Assembly: GCA_020832105.1 (NCBI GenBank)
Contig: JAFIFH010000004.1
Location: 1-51,752, forward strand
DNA: 51,752 bases
Origin: Idiomarina sp.
GTDB lineage: Bacteria; Pseudomonadota; Gammaproteobacteria; Enterobacterales; Alteromonadaceae
Direction of reading: 5' to 3'
The notes under the pieces were generated by a model. It saw only the letters and a list, made by a program, of their open reading frames with translations. It ran no database searches and was not told the DNA's origin. The position numbers and the translations under genes were made by a program. Shown here piece by piece: positions 1-10,885 of this stretch. Position 1 is the first letter of the stretch. Every line of letters starts with the position of its first letter.

Positions 1-630
1 GTCATGATCGACAATTATGACTCCTTTACGCATAACTTAGTGCGCTATTTTCGCGAACTGGGTCAGCAGGTCATGGTGTTTCGCAATGATGCCGTGAGTG
101 TTCAGGCGTTACGTGATTTATCGCCTGCCGGTATCATTATTTCGCCAGGTCCTGGCACACCGACAGATGCGGGGATCAGTCTGGCGGCGATTGAATCTTT
201 TGCCGGTCAGTTGCCATTACTCGGTGTATGTCTTGGTCATCAGGCCATAGCGCAGGCGTATGGCGCGGACATTGTAAGGGCATATGATGTCATGCACGGC
301 AAAACTTCGCTGCTCGAAAGCAAGGGGCAGGGGCTGTTTCGGGATTTACCTCGCCAGTTTCGGGTGACCCGCTATCATTCTTTAGTAGTTGCTGCCGATA
401 GTATGCCTAATGCCTTACGTGCCGACGCCTGGGTTAAAGCAACAGTAGCGGGTGATCGCCAAGGGGACATTATGGCCCTCAGTGACGAAGCTGCGAAGGT
501 GTATGGGGTTCAGTTCCATCCTGAATCTGTATTAACCGAACAAGGGCATCAAATCCTCGCTGCGTTTTGTCAGCAGAGCGGGTTAAATGTGGACGTCGAT
601 TTCAGCGAGCTCACTGGTAGCTTGCGTTAG
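1..630 (+). CDS. pabA: Anthranilate/aminodeoxychorismate synthase, glutamine amidotransferase subunit (5' end cut)
   Basis: Class I glutamine amidotransferase that releases ammonia from glutamine for the chorismate-using partner subunit (PabB for folate, TrpE for tryptophan). Visible motifs are the N-terminal IDNYDSFTHNLV, the oxyanion region SPGPGTP, the nucleophile elbow GVCLGHQAIAQAYG (Cys about residue 76) and the catalytic His-Glu in QFHPES. E. coli PabA begins with two more residues before this motif, and the codon before the first ATG (position 4) is open, so the true start probably lies just outside the window. An aminotransferase of the ArgD/AstC family follows one gene later, recalling the pabA/argD neighbourhood of enterobacteria. 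PabA and TrpG cannot be separated by sequence; no trpE or trpD is visible, so pabA is preferred. Confidence 0.9.
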   Translation, partial: VMIDNYDSFTHNLVRYFRELGQQVMVFRNDAVSVQALRDLSPAGIIISPGPGTPTDAGISLAAIESFAGQLPLLGVCLGHQAIAQAYGADIVRAYDVMHGKTSLLESKGQGLFRDLPRQFRVTRYHSLVVAADSMPNALRADAWVKATVAGDRQGDIMALSDEAAKVYGVQFHPESVLTEQGHQILAAFCQQSGLNVDVDFSELTGSLR

Positions 631-679
631 CAATAGTTAGAGCTTTGCAATTAAGGGCAGGGCAGGAGTTGTAAACTAA

Positions 680-1873
680 GTGAGTCAATACGCACAGTTT
701 CGTATTTCGACCCAGAGTGACTCTACCGATAGGGTAGCGTTGCTGGGGCGTCGTTATATTAACTACCTCATTAGCCTGAACTTCGCCCGTGGCCAGCTGA
801 TGACCGAAGAAGGTCTTGAGCAGGAGCAGGAATTTGCCAGCCGTGAACTACTTGCAGTGGAGCAAAAACGACGGGCGGAAAAAGCGCGTAAAGAGGCGGT
901 GCATGAACAGGTGCGACAGGACGTTGAACAGCAACTGCATAAGCGTTTGTATCACGAAGTCGAACGCCGCCTGGACGACCAGCAATTTATTCGCGAAAGA
1001 GTTTTGATGCTGGCGCAAAATGGACCTGCGTTACTGGATGTGCTGTTTTCACCAGCGGCAAGCTCAAAGAAGATTGAAGATTTGTCCCAGGGCCTCGATT
1101 GGCTTCATGTTGGGGTGGTTAAAATGGTGAATTTACCGCCTTTTGCCGAACCCAACGACAGCAAACGTGCGCGCATCACCAATTTCCGTGGTGCGCTTAA
1201 CTTTGTAGGCACTGAAGACATTAAGGTCATAGCGCCTGCACTTACCATGCAAAATTGGTTGCCGCCTGCAGAGCCCCCTTTTATGCTGCTGCGCCGCAAA
1301 CTCTGGCAGCATGTGATGTCTACCGCGGTGGTCAGTCAGCGATTGGCTGAACTGGATGGCGAGCTGGACCCTGCCATTGCTTTTTGTGCGGGCATTTTCC
1401 ACGAGATGGGCAAGGTCGTTTTAGCGCGCTTGTATGTCAAAGTGTTCGATGACGTGCGCCAGAAAATGTTGCAGGACCTGCGTAATGAAACGACCTCAGC
1501 GCGTTACAACGCACTGGTGCAGATCGAACCAGATCAACAGTTCTTACGCGATTTAATGTTTCAGAAAGAGCGCGAAGTTACCCGCCTGCTTTTTCAAGGA
1601 TTTGAGTTTCAGCGGCTGCCACTGACCAAAATCTACGAAGAGTATTCTGCTGCACAATCAGTCAAAGACACCAGTGGCTATGCCCGGATTCTGTGGCAAG
1701 CGAATACCTTTAGTGAGTTTCGCATGTTGCATGGCGCAAACCTGGCTTCATTGGATGACGGCAAGAAGATGTTTGCAGCTAGCGAGCTCAACGCGAAGAC
1801 CATTGGTGAGCTGCGCAAAGTGAATTTGAAAAAACTGATGTTGTCGCGTAACCGGCCGCAAACGGATAGTTAA
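680..1873 (+). CDS. HDOD-domain protein with N-terminal coiled coil
   Basis: A 397-residue soluble protein starting at GTG, with an AGGAG ribosome-binding site at 664-668. Residues about 42-105 are rich in Glu, Arg, Lys and Gln and look like a long coiled coil. From about 115 on the sequence resembles the HDOD fold, a degenerate HD phosphohydrolase relative; the remnant of the metal motif reads FHEMGK (240-245), which lacks the second acidic ligand, so hydrolase activity is unlikely. HDOD proteins usually act as signalling or scaffold modules. There is no receiver, GGDEF or EAL domain here. It lies 49 bp after pabA on the same strand and could be co-transcribed. The exact role is unknown. Confidence 0.75.
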   Translation: MSQYAQFRISTQSDSTDRVALLGRRYINYLISLNFARGQLMTEEGLEQEQEFASRELLAVEQKRRAEKARKEAVHEQVRQDVEQQLHKRLYHEVERRLDDQQFIRERVLMLAQNGPALLDVLFSPAASSKKIEDLSQGLDWLHVGVVKMVNLPPFAEPNDSKRARITNFRGALNFVGTEDIKVIAPALTMQNWLPPAEPPFMLLRRKLWQHVMSTAVVSQRLAELDGELDPAIAFCAGIFHEMGKVVLARLYVKVFDDVRQKMLQDLRNETTSARYNALVQIEPDQQFLRDLMFQKEREVTRLLFQGFEFQRLPLTKIYEEYSAAQSVKDTSGYARILWQANTFSEFRMLHGANLASLDDGKKMFAASELNAKTIGELRKVNLKKLMLSRNRPQTDS

Positions 1874-1902
1874 CTCAAACCTGAGAATCTATATTTTTTA
1901 AC

Positions 1903-1947
1903 ATAAGTATGCATGCTTTTGACTGCCAGCTGCGTACTTATGCATAA
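1903..1947. repeat. Inverted repeat and ATGCAT palindromes upstream of the ast operon
   Basis: ATAAGTA (1903-1909) is matched by TACTTAT (1935-1941), and the segment carries two ATGCAT cores. The second lies in the perfect 10-bp palindrome TTATGCATAA (1938-1947). No T-tract follows, so it is not a typical intrinsic terminator. Its place between the HDOD gene and astC fits an operator, but the matching regulator is unknown. Confidence 0.4.
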
Positions 1948-1992
1948 CCTCTGACAGACTACTTACCACTCCTCTCATTGCACCTGCCGACA

Positions 1993-2021
1993 CAGACAAA
2001 CAGCCGAATTTCTGGCATAAT
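1993..2021 (+). promoter_or_regulatory. Candidate sigma-70 promoter of astCAD
   Basis: CAGACA (1993-1998) as a weak -35 and CATAAT (2016-2021) as -10, 17 bp apart. TGG directly before the -10 makes it an extended -10 element. It lies about 50 bp before astC. Confidence 0.4.
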
Positions 2022-2041
2022 AGCTTTCTTAAACAAGCTAA

Positions 2042-3292
<1,251 letters not shown>

Positions 3293-3305
3293 GGCTGAGC
3301 GCACG

Positions 3306-4343
3306 ATGCGACATCAGGCAGAAGAAGGGCAATTAGTCATACGACCGATTCGAGAGTCTGATTATGAAGCGCTCTACCAGTGTGCAGTGGAGTCAGGTCA
3401 TGGCTTCACCTCACTACCGGTGGACGAAGGCCTGCTGCGCAATCGAATTGCCCGCTCGCAGCAAGCGTTTGCTAAAGAACAGGCCCAGGCTCCAGGGGAA
3501 GACGGCTATTTGTTCGTGATGGAAGACACCCGCAATGGCGAAGTAGCCGGGGTTGCGGGTATCGAAGCTGCAGTGGGTTTGTCCGAGGCGTTTTACCACT
3601 ACCACCTTGGCAAAGTTGTGCACCATTCGCCCAAACACAATGTGTATAACGCGCTGCAAACCCTGACCCTGTGTAATGACTACACCGGCGCCACTGAGCT
3701 GTGCACTCTGTTCGTGCGTGAACCTTATCGTTTTGGGCGAAATGGCCGGGCGATGTCGAAGTTCCGCCTGTTGTTTCTGGCGCAGTTTAGTAAGCGCTTT
3801 TCTTCACGGGTATTTGCTGAGATGCGTGGGGTGTCAGATGACAGTGGGCGCTCACCTTTTTGGGTATGGCTGGAAAAGCATTTTTTCACCATGGACTTCC
3901 CCCGAGCTGATTACCTGACCGGGATCGGTGATAAAACCTTTGTCGCCGAGCTGATGCCGCGCTTTCCTATCTACGTCAACATGTTAGACAAAAGTGCCCA
4001 GGACGTGATCGGTAAAGTTCACCAAAATACGTTACCAGCGTTAAAGCTATTGCAGTCAGAAGGTCTACGCTTTCGTGACTACATTGATATTTTTGATGCC
4101 GGTCCCACCGTGGAAGGGGACCTACAGCAGTTAAAAACGGTACGTAATAGTCGCTTGATGAAAGTAGTGATTGGCACACCGGATGTTGCTGAACATTACC
4201 TAGTGTGCAATTTAAGCGTCACTGATTTTCGTGCATGCCATGCGCATGTCACCTGTCAGGGCGACGACGTTATTTTAGACCCGCGAGTGGCAAGTGCGCT
4301 GCAGGTTGCTGCAGGCGACCAGATTCGTATTGCCCCGCTGTAA
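3306..4343 (+). CDS. astA: Arginine N-succinyltransferase
   Basis: First enzyme of the AST pathway: it succinylates the alpha-amino group of arginine using succinyl-CoA. The protein keeps the LVIRPIRESDYEALYQCA start, GHGFTSLP, the NVYNALQTLTLCNDYTG block, ELCTLFV and AEMRGVSDDSGRSPFW. I chose ATG 3306 (345 residues) because family members normally begin within a few residues of the VIRP motif and are about 340-345 long. ATG 3285, inside the astC stop region, is an alternative that would give 352 residues and tight translational coupling. No strong Shine-Dalgarno decides between them. Confidence 0.9.
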   Translation: MRHQAEEGQLVIRPIRESDYEALYQCAVESGHGFTSLPVDEGLLRNRIARSQQAFAKEQAQAPGEDGYLFVMEDTRNGEVAGVAGIEAAVGLSEAFYHYHLGKVVHHSPKHNVYNALQTLTLCNDYTGATELCTLFVREPYRFGRNGRAMSKFRLLFLAQFSKRFSSRVFAEMRGVSDDSGRSPFWVWLEKHFFTMDFPRADYLTGIGDKTFVAELMPRFPIYVNMLDKSAQDVIGKVHQNTLPALKLLQSEGLRFRDYIDIFDAGPTVEGDLQQLKTVRNSRLMKVVIGTPDVAEHYLVCNLSVTDFRACHAHVTCQGDDVILDPRVASALQVAAGDQIRIAPL

Positions 4344-4354
4344 GGAGAGAATGA

Positions 4355-5830
<1,476 letters not shown>

Positions 5831-5857
5831 GCATTGCGCCTGATTCATCATCGAAAG

Positions 5858-5886
5858 TAACCTGTCGCACACGCTGTGGCAGGTTA
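5858..5886 (+). terminator. Hairpin downstream of astD
   Basis: TAACCTG (5858-5864) pairs with CAGGTTA (5880-5886), and CAC/GTG inside can extend the stem. There is no T-run after it, so it may be an mRNA-stabilising or Rho-linked 3' end rather than a strong intrinsic terminator. It sits just upstream of the next gene's start. Confidence 0.4.
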
Positions 5887-5899
5887 CTGGGTAGCAAAT

Positions 5900-6250
5900 A
5901 TGATTGTAGAAAGTGACGGTTATATCGAGCTCATTCAATATTTGACTGAGCAAATCGGTATTTTTGAATCCGCAGAAGGGGATGCAGAACGTGCATCCTT
6001 TACGGTGCGTGAACAGCTGGAAGATTCACTGTCGGACAAAATCATGCGGGTTAGCCAACAACATGACGTTAGCCAGGCAGTGCGCTTTAACATTGTGCGT
6101 GAGGCCGATGCGATTTTATATGACCTCGAAGAGGTGTTAGCGTCAGTACTGAACTCTCACCCAACCCCGCAACAGCAAGTGTTTATTGAAGAGTTTACCG
6201 GGCTGGTGAAAAACTTACTGGACGCTCGTATTAGTGAAATCCAGCCTTAA
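5900..6250 (+). CDS. DUF3802-like conserved protein
   Basis: A 116-residue acidic protein beginning MIVESDGYIELIQYLTEQI. The start, the READAILYDLEEVL segment and the EFTGLVKNLLDA end fit my recollection of the DUF3802 family of marine gammaproteobacteria; function is unknown. ATG 5900 is preferred to GTG 5876 because the family begins at this position and the earlier start would lie inside the hairpin. No signal peptide or membrane segment is visible. Its stop codon overlaps the stop of the convergent prkB by two bases. Confidence 0.72.
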   Translation: MIVESDGYIELIQYLTEQIGIFESAEGDAERASFTVREQLEDSLSDKIMRVSQQHDVSQAVRFNIVREADAILYDLEEVLASVLNSHPTPQQQVFIEEFTGLVKNLLDARISEIQP

Positions 6251-7122
6251 TCAGATTGCCGTTTACGGCGGTCAATGAGCTCGCCGATAAGCGGCGTGAG
6301 AATCAGCTCCATCGCCAGGCCCATCTTGCCGCCAGGCACCACCATGGTATTGATGCGTGACATAAAGGCACCATCAATCATTTGTAAGTAGTAGGGGAAA
6401 TCCACGTTACGCATCCCGCGAAAACGAATCACTACAAAGCTCTCATCCAGTGAAGGGATGTCTTTAGCGCTGAATGGATTTGAAGTATCAACCGTGGGCA
6501 CCCGTTGAAAGTTAATATGGGTACGCGAGAACTGCGGCACAATATGATGGATATAATCATCCATACTGCGCACGATACTGGTAGTTACCGCTTCTCTGGA
6601 ATGACCTCGCTCTGAGGTGTCCCGCAGTAATTTCTGAATCCACTCGAGGTTGACGATTGGGACCATGCCAATCAACAGATCGACGTGTCGGGCAACATCG
6701 TAACCTTCACCTTTTACGCCACCATGCAAACCTTCATAGAACAGCAGATCCGAGTTCTCTGGCAGCGGCTCCCACGGGGTGAAAGTACCTGGCATTTGAT
6801 TGTAGGGTACCGCATCATCAAAGCTATGCAGGTAGCGCCGGTATTCACCGGTACCGTCTACAGCATAAGTGCTGAATAGCTGCTCAAGGCGCTCGAAATC
6901 ATTGGCTTCCGGGCCGAAATAACTTATGTGCCGACCTTGTTCCTGGGCCCGGCGAATCGCAAGGTCCATCTCCGGGCGAGAATAGCGATGAAAGCTATCG
7001 CCCTCAGTAAATGATGCATCGATATCGAGATTACGAAAAATATGGCGTACCGCCTGACCAGTGGTCGAGGTTCCCGCGCCGGACGAACCGGTAATAGCAA
7101 TAATCGGATGTTTTGCAGACAT
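6247..7122 (-). CDS. prkB: Phosphoribulokinase-family protein (heterotroph type)
   Basis: A 291-residue P-loop kinase with the Walker A motif TGSSGAGT (residues 11-18), EGDSFHRYSRPEMD, GRHISYFGPEANDF, the LFYEGLHGG acidic segment and the C-terminal VVPGGKMGLAMELIL. Long stretches match my memory of E. coli PrkB, including SERGHSREAV and VPTVDTSNPF. The Calvin-cycle enzyme phosphorylates ribulose 5-phosphate, but no RuBisCO is present and the role of PrkB in heterotrophs is unclear. It is the last gene of a probable leftward unit with slyX (12 bp upstream) and perhaps the WD40 lipoprotein. prkB also lies near slyX and fkpA in E. coli. Confidence 0.92.
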   Translation of the reverse strand: MSAKHPIIAITGSSGAGTSTTGQAVRHIFRNLDIDASFTEGDSFHRYSRPEMDLAIRRAQEQGRHISYFGPEANDFERLEQLFSTYAVDGTGEYRRYLHSFDDAVPYNQMPGTFTPWEPLPENSDLLFYEGLHGGVKGEGYDVARHVDLLIGMVPIVNLEWIQKLLRDTSERGHSREAVTTSIVRSMDDYIHHIVPQFSRTHINFQRVPTVDTSNPFSAKDIPSLDESFVVIRFRGMRNVDFPYYLQMIDGAFMSRINTMVVPGGKMGLAMELILTPLIGELIDRRKRQSD

Positions 7123-7134
7123 AGTGAAGGCTCG

Positions 7135-7368
7135 TTAATAGTGGGGCGGTTTTTCGTCCACCTGAGAATCATTTTCACTTTGCTGGTCGCGCATCTGCGA
7201 GACGCGCCCGGCCAGCGACTGCAAGTGACGTTTAAACAGGGTAAGCTCCCGGCTTTGTTCGGTAACCAATTGATTAAGCTCGTCGATAGTGGCTTCCTGA
7301 AAGGCAAGCTGGGCCTCGAGGTTGTCTACCCGGCTGGCTAACTGCTGGTTATCAAGTTGCTTACTCAC
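7135..7368 (-). CDS. slyX: SlyX family protein
   Basis: A 77-residue protein that is nearly all coiled coil (VDNLEAQLAFQEATIDELNQ) and ends in the family's characteristic PPHY. The function of SlyX is not established; in E. coli it was described as a suppressor of lysis phenotypes. It stands 12 bp before prkB and 78 bp after the WD40 lipoprotein gene on the same strand. Confidence 0.9.
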   Translation of the reverse strand: MSKQLDNQQLASRVDNLEAQLAFQEATIDELNQLVTEQSRELTLFKRHLQSLAGRVSQMRDQQSENDSQVDEKPPHY

Positions 7369-7407
7369 ATTCGGGTCCTGTTTACTGAATTAAATCATTA
7401 TCCTAGC

Positions 7408-7427
7408 TTACACTTTTCACAGTGTAA
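7408..7427. repeat. Short inverted repeat before slyX
   Basis: TTACACT (7408-7414) and AGTGTAA (7421-7427), separated by six bases, in the gap between the WD40 lipoprotein gene and slyX. It could be an operator or a weak hairpin; there is no T-run. Confidence 0.3.
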
Positions 7428-7446
7428 TTACTGCAGCCAGGGGATT

Positions 7447-8436
7447 TTAATCGTTGGCCAAATCAAAGTGCCAGCGCTCTGCAAAGCCAGCACTGTTCTC
7501 GCTCAGCACAGTGCCCTGCGGGGACGCGAACGCCACCGCAATGACAGCCGCTCTGGGCGGATGTTCGCGCTCACGGCCGTCCACTTGCACACTGTGCATG
7601 CGCTTGCCATCATTGACCCGCCAAATTTCAAGGTGGCGTGACGGCGACCCTGTCACCAGGTAGTCACCGTCAGTGGAAAATGAGGCACTAAGAAATGATT
7701 TGTGGCGGCTACGATGGCGCAGCTCACTGATCAGCTCACCAGTGGTTAAATGCCAGATACTCGCGGTTTGCGCACTGGCGACAAAAGCACTACTGCCGTC
7801 CGGGTTAAAGCGCACTCTGGCAACGCGGCCGTCAGCGGCGAACTCATGCACTACCTGGGCGCTTTCTGCCTGCCATACCAATGCTTTGTGGTCATCACCG
7901 CCACTCAGCACGAAGCGGCCATTGGGACTGATATCGACGCTATTGATACGCTCACTATGGCCAAAGAACTCAAGGCGGCGACCCGTCGCAGGCTCATACA
8001 GCACTATCACGCCGTCTGCGCGGCCAATCACTATGTGCTGGCCTCGGTTGGACACCGCAACATCACGAATGGTGGACTCGTCCATACGCCAATAGCCACG
8101 CACTTCGCCGGTTTCGATATTCCAGACAGCGATGGTCTCACGACTCGCCGCAACCGCCACACTGTTGTCCGCAGCTATCGCGACACTGGTTATCTGCGCA
8201 ATACCGTCTTCGTCTTGCTGCCAGTTATGCAAGCGTTGTTGGTTAGCGAGATCAAAGAGCATCAAACCATGCTCACTGGTGGCTACAAAGGACAGCGTTG
8301 CGTCATTGGAAATAGCGGCAGCCTGGGTGCGCGAGGGAGAGCGCTCAACACGCTCCTCAAGTTCGCTGACCTTGCCACAGGCGCTCAGAACCAGGCAACA
8401 GAGAGCAAAGTACAGGGTGGGTCGCAAGTTTGCCAT
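7447..8436 (-). CDS. WD40-repeat lipoprotein
   Basis: A 329-residue protein with a lipoprotein signal peptide ending LVLSAC (lipidated Cys20), so it is probably anchored in the envelope. The rest shows WD40-type blades, for example AAISNDATLSFVATSEHGLMLFDL, VAVAASRETIAVWNI, HIVIGRADGVIVLY, GRFVLSGGDDHKALVWQ and YLVTGSPSRHLEIWRV, enough for one beta-propeller of about seven blades. Such propellers serve as protein-binding platforms. It is divergent from the FKBP-type lipoprotein gene, with which it shares a 104-bp promoter region, and precedes slyX-prkB. The partner and function are unknown. Confidence 0.85.
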   Translation of the reverse strand: MANLRPTLYFALCCLVLSACGKVSELEERVERSPSRTQAAAISNDATLSFVATSEHGLMLFDLANQQRLHNWQQDEDGIAQITSVAIAADNSVAVAASRETIAVWNIETGEVRGYWRMDESTIRDVAVSNRGQHIVIGRADGVIVLYEPATGRRLEFFGHSERINSVDISPNGRFVLSGGDDHKALVWQAESAQVVHEFAADGRVARVRFNPDGSSAFVASAQTASIWHLTTGELISELRHRSRHKSFLSASFSTDGDYLVTGSPSRHLEIWRVNDGKRMHSVQVDGREREHPPRAAVIAVAFASPQGTVLSENSAGFAERWHFDLAND

Positions 8437-8468
8437 TGGTCAGCTTCCGTATTCTGTGTACACTAAGG

Positions 8469-8483
8469 TCACTATAACAGTGA
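8469..8483. promoter_or_regulatory. Inverted repeat in the divergent WD40/FKBP promoter region
   Basis: TCACT (8469-8473) and AGTGA (8479-8483) around ATAAC, in the intergenic region shared by two divergent envelope lipoprotein genes. The arms are short, so chance is possible. Confidence 0.25.
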
Positions 8484-8540
8484 TTTTATGTCACATCCTA
8501 ATATACTAAATATTCAATAAACGACCTTGGAACTTACTTT

Positions 8541-9275
8541 ATGAAGATGATGCAAAAGACTTTCGCAGTATCGGCACTGGCGCTCGCACTCAGTGCATGT
8601 GGCGACATGAACGATTCTGCCGACGTTGAAATCGATTTAGACAATGAAAATGACCGCCAGTCATACGCATTAGGTGCGTCTATTGGTATTTACGTTGAAG
8701 AGAATCTTAATTTTCAGCAAGAAGCAGGCGTTGAGCTTGATAAAGACATTATTATCCAGGCGTTTACTGACAGTGTGCATGGCGAAAGCCAGATGAGTCA
8801 GGAAGATGCTGAAGAGATTATGATGGCGTTACAGGAGCAGGTGACTCGTGAACGTAGTGAAGTTCTGGGTGGCCAGGCTCGTGCAGAAGGCGAGGCATAC
8901 CTGGACGAGAACTCCCAGCGCGAGAACGTACAGGTGACTGACTCAGGGCTGCAATATGAAGTCATTCGTGAAGGTGAAGGTGAGCGTCCTGCCGCTGAAG
9001 ACTACGTGGAAGTTCACTACGAAGGCAGCCTGATCAGTGGTGATGTGTTTGATAGCTCATATGAGCGCGGTGAACCAGCAGTATTTCCATTGAACCGGGT
9101 CATCCCTGGCTGGACTGAGGGTTTACAGCTGATGCAGGAAGGGGCGCATTATCGTTTTGTGATCCCAGCAGCGCTGGCATATGGCGAACGCGAAGTGGGT
9201 GGTCGTATTCCACCGAACTCGACGTTGATTTTCGAAGTAGAGCTGATTAGCATCATCGACGAAGACGAATCTTAA
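8541..9275 (+). CDS. FKBP-type peptidyl-prolyl isomerase lipoprotein (FkpA/FklB group)
   Basis: A 244-residue envelope prolyl isomerase and chaperone. The N terminus is a lipoprotein signal ending ALSAC (Cys20). Residues about 35-130 form the N-terminal dimerisation domain (RQSYALGASIGIYV), and 140-240 the FKBP catalytic domain with VHYEGSLISGDVFDSSYERGEP, VIPGWTEGLQLMQEGAHYRFVIPAALAYG and IPPNSTLIFEVELI. E. coli FkpA is a soluble periplasmic protein, so the lipobox here implies membrane anchoring. A location close to slyX and prkB matches the fkpA neighbourhood of enterobacteria. Confidence 0.9.
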   Translation: MKMMQKTFAVSALALALSACGDMNDSADVEIDLDNENDRQSYALGASIGIYVEENLNFQQEAGVELDKDIIIQAFTDSVHGESQMSQEDAEEIMMALQEQVTRERSEVLGGQARAEGEAYLDENSQRENVQVTDSGLQYEVIREGEGERPAAEDYVEVHYEGSLISGDVFDSSYERGEPAVFPLNRVIPGWTEGLQLMQEGAHYRFVIPAALAYGEREVGGRIPPNSTLIFEVELISIIDEDES

Positions 9276-9287
9276 TCTGAACACGCA

Positions 9288-9324
9288 CTTACGAGGGCTG
9301 GCCATCAAGTCCAGTCCTCGTAAG
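9288..9324. terminator. Long hairpin between convergent FKBP-type gene and rsd
   Basis: A 14-bp stem with one G-T pair: CTTACGAGGGCTGG (9288-9301) against CCAGTCCTCGTAAG (9311-9324), with a nine-base loop. It sits between two convergent genes and can serve both strands. Neither side has a clear T-run, so its efficiency as an intrinsic terminator is uncertain. Confidence 0.55.
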
Positions 9325-9338
9325 GCGGCCCATTCAAC

Positions 9339-9818
9339 TTAGCTTTCAGCTAATGCTGAACGATCCTCTAAAGACTTTAATAACGAGTCTTCAAGTTCCA
9401 TACGAATTTCTAACGCTTCGCCTAAAGCAGACAAATCGTTGTCAAAATCACGTAGTGGCGCTTTTGTATCTGTCTCTGCATACTTGTCATTGAAGTTGAG
9501 CACGCGCTCAGTGGTGACCGTAATGAGTGGGTAGATTTGCATCGTCACTTTTCGTACATCATCGTCTTCAATATCGGCAGCACTTAGCAGGTGTTCGTAA
9601 ATCTCAAAATGCCCGGTTGACACGTAGTCCACCAGAACTTCACAAAATGCCTGAATATCCTTGCTGGACGGCAACCCTTTTGCACCCTTATCATAGGGGG
9701 GTAAGCCAGCCATCTGGCAGTAGCGGATAAGCATTTCCTGCCGCTCTTCAAGCCAATGGTCCAGAGCTTGATGGTGCCCTCCCCAGCGTTGGCGGGCTGA
9801 TTCATTGCGGCTTAACAT
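9339..9818 (-). CDS. rsd: Regulator of sigma-70 (Rsd/AlgQ family)
   Basis: A 159-residue helical protein, the usual Rsd length, with RWGGHHQALDHWLEERQEMLI near the N terminus, LPSSKDIQAFCEVLVDYVSTGHFEIYEHLL and the TERVLNFNDKY segment. Rsd binds domain 4 of sigma-70 and, as stationary phase approaches, shifts RNA polymerase toward alternative sigma factors; AlgQ in Pseudomonas is homologous. It is divergent from nudC, and the rsd-nudC-hemE order is the same as in E. coli. Confidence 0.93.
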   Translation of the reverse strand: MLSRNESARQRWGGHHQALDHWLEERQEMLIRYCQMAGLPPYDKGAKGLPSSKDIQAFCEVLVDYVSTGHFEIYEHLLSAADIEDDDVRKVTMQIYPLITVTTERVLNFNDKYAETDTKAPLRDFDNDLSALGEALEIRMELEDSLLKSLEDRSALAES

Positions 9819-9947
9819 GTTGACCTCCAGGTCTTGTTGTTTTGCTCGAAAATGTGAGAGACCAAATCCTTCTCCAATCTACGTGTTCGCCCTGCACGGG
9901 GTCAAATATTTTCGAGCATCTTTACATCCCTTTACGCAGGAGCGTAC

Positions 9948-10766
9948 ATGATCATTCCGCGCCCTAAGGAATTTCCAGACGGAAATCCTATCTTTATGAT
10001 AATTAGTACTAATTTAGTATTACAGACCCCCGGTGGCGGCGCGCTACCGACGCTTAGCCGGGCCCAGATTGAGCGCTTATGGGGTGTTGCGACGTACCAT
10101 GCCCGGATTGGTGAATACGCTGAAAACCCCGTATTTCTGCTCGTTGTAGAAAAAATCGATAGTTTCGATGAATTCGAATTTAAACCGCTGCGCAGCCTGC
10201 TCACCCGAATTGATGCAGAGCTGTTTGCGCTGGCGGGAAGAGCGTGCCAGGTGGCGTATTTCATTCGCACGCACAACTATTGTAGCCATTGTGGCGAAGC
10301 GCTGACGGAAGTAACCGATGAGCTTGCGGTGTATTGTCAGCGCTGTGACTATCGTACCTACCCGCGCATCTCGCCTTGTATTATTGTCGCGGTGTATCGA
10401 GGTGAAGGGCCTGACGCCGAGATCCTGCTGGCCCGCGGTGAGCGGCACCCGCCGGGACTCTTCTCGGTACTTGCTGGCTTTGTGGAAAGCGGAGAGTCAC
10501 TAGAGCAAACGGTTGCGCGTGAAGTGTATGAAGAAAGTAAGATTCTGGTTACGGGTATCGAGTACGTACAAAGCCAGTCCTGGCCCTTTCCTCACTCGCT
10601 GATGGCGGGTTTTGTCGCCCGCTATGCTGGAGGAGAACTCGAAGTCGACGGCGTCGAGTTGATTGAAGGTGGCTGGTTCAAGTTTACTGATTTGCCGCAC
10701 ACACCGCCAGCCGGCACCATAGCGGCGGCTTTAATAGAACATGCGCGGCAATGCGCAAAAGGCTGA
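9948..10766 (+). CDS. nudC: NADH pyrophosphatase / RNA deNADding Nudix hydrolase
   Basis: A 272-residue Nudix hydrolase that cleaves NAD(H) to NMN(H) and AMP and, in this family, removes NAD caps from RNA. The zinc ribbon is CSHC (Cys112, Cys115) with CQRC (Cys130, Cys133). The Nudix box begins at Gly177 and shows Glu183, RE at 191-192 and the EE pair at 195-196. Two divergences stand out: the conserved Gly of the box is Lys198 (EESKI instead of EESGI), and the specificity motif reads SQSWPFPHS (209-217) where the family has SQPWPFPxS. The catalytic acidic residues are intact, so activity is expected. It is followed by hemE as in E. coli. Confidence 0.92.
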   Translation: MIIPRPKEFPDGNPIFMIISTNLVLQTPGGGALPTLSRAQIERLWGVATYHARIGEYAENPVFLLVVEKIDSFDEFEFKPLRSLLTRIDAELFALAGRACQVAYFIRTHNYCSHCGEALTEVTDELAVYCQRCDYRTYPRISPCIIVAVYRGEGPDAEILLARGERHPPGLFSVLAGFVESGESLEQTVAREVYEESKILVTGIEYVQSQSWPFPHSLMAGFVARYAGGELEVDGVELIEGGWFKFTDLPHTPPAGTIAAALIEHARQCAKG

Positions 10767-10885
10767 GAATAACTTACAGTCTGAGCTCAGCCTTGGTAGA
10801 ATCGACACCCAGAATGAGTAAAGTCAAACAGGTCAGACTTACCGGGCCTGACGTGAACGGCCTGACATAAAAGGAAAGCAATCCC

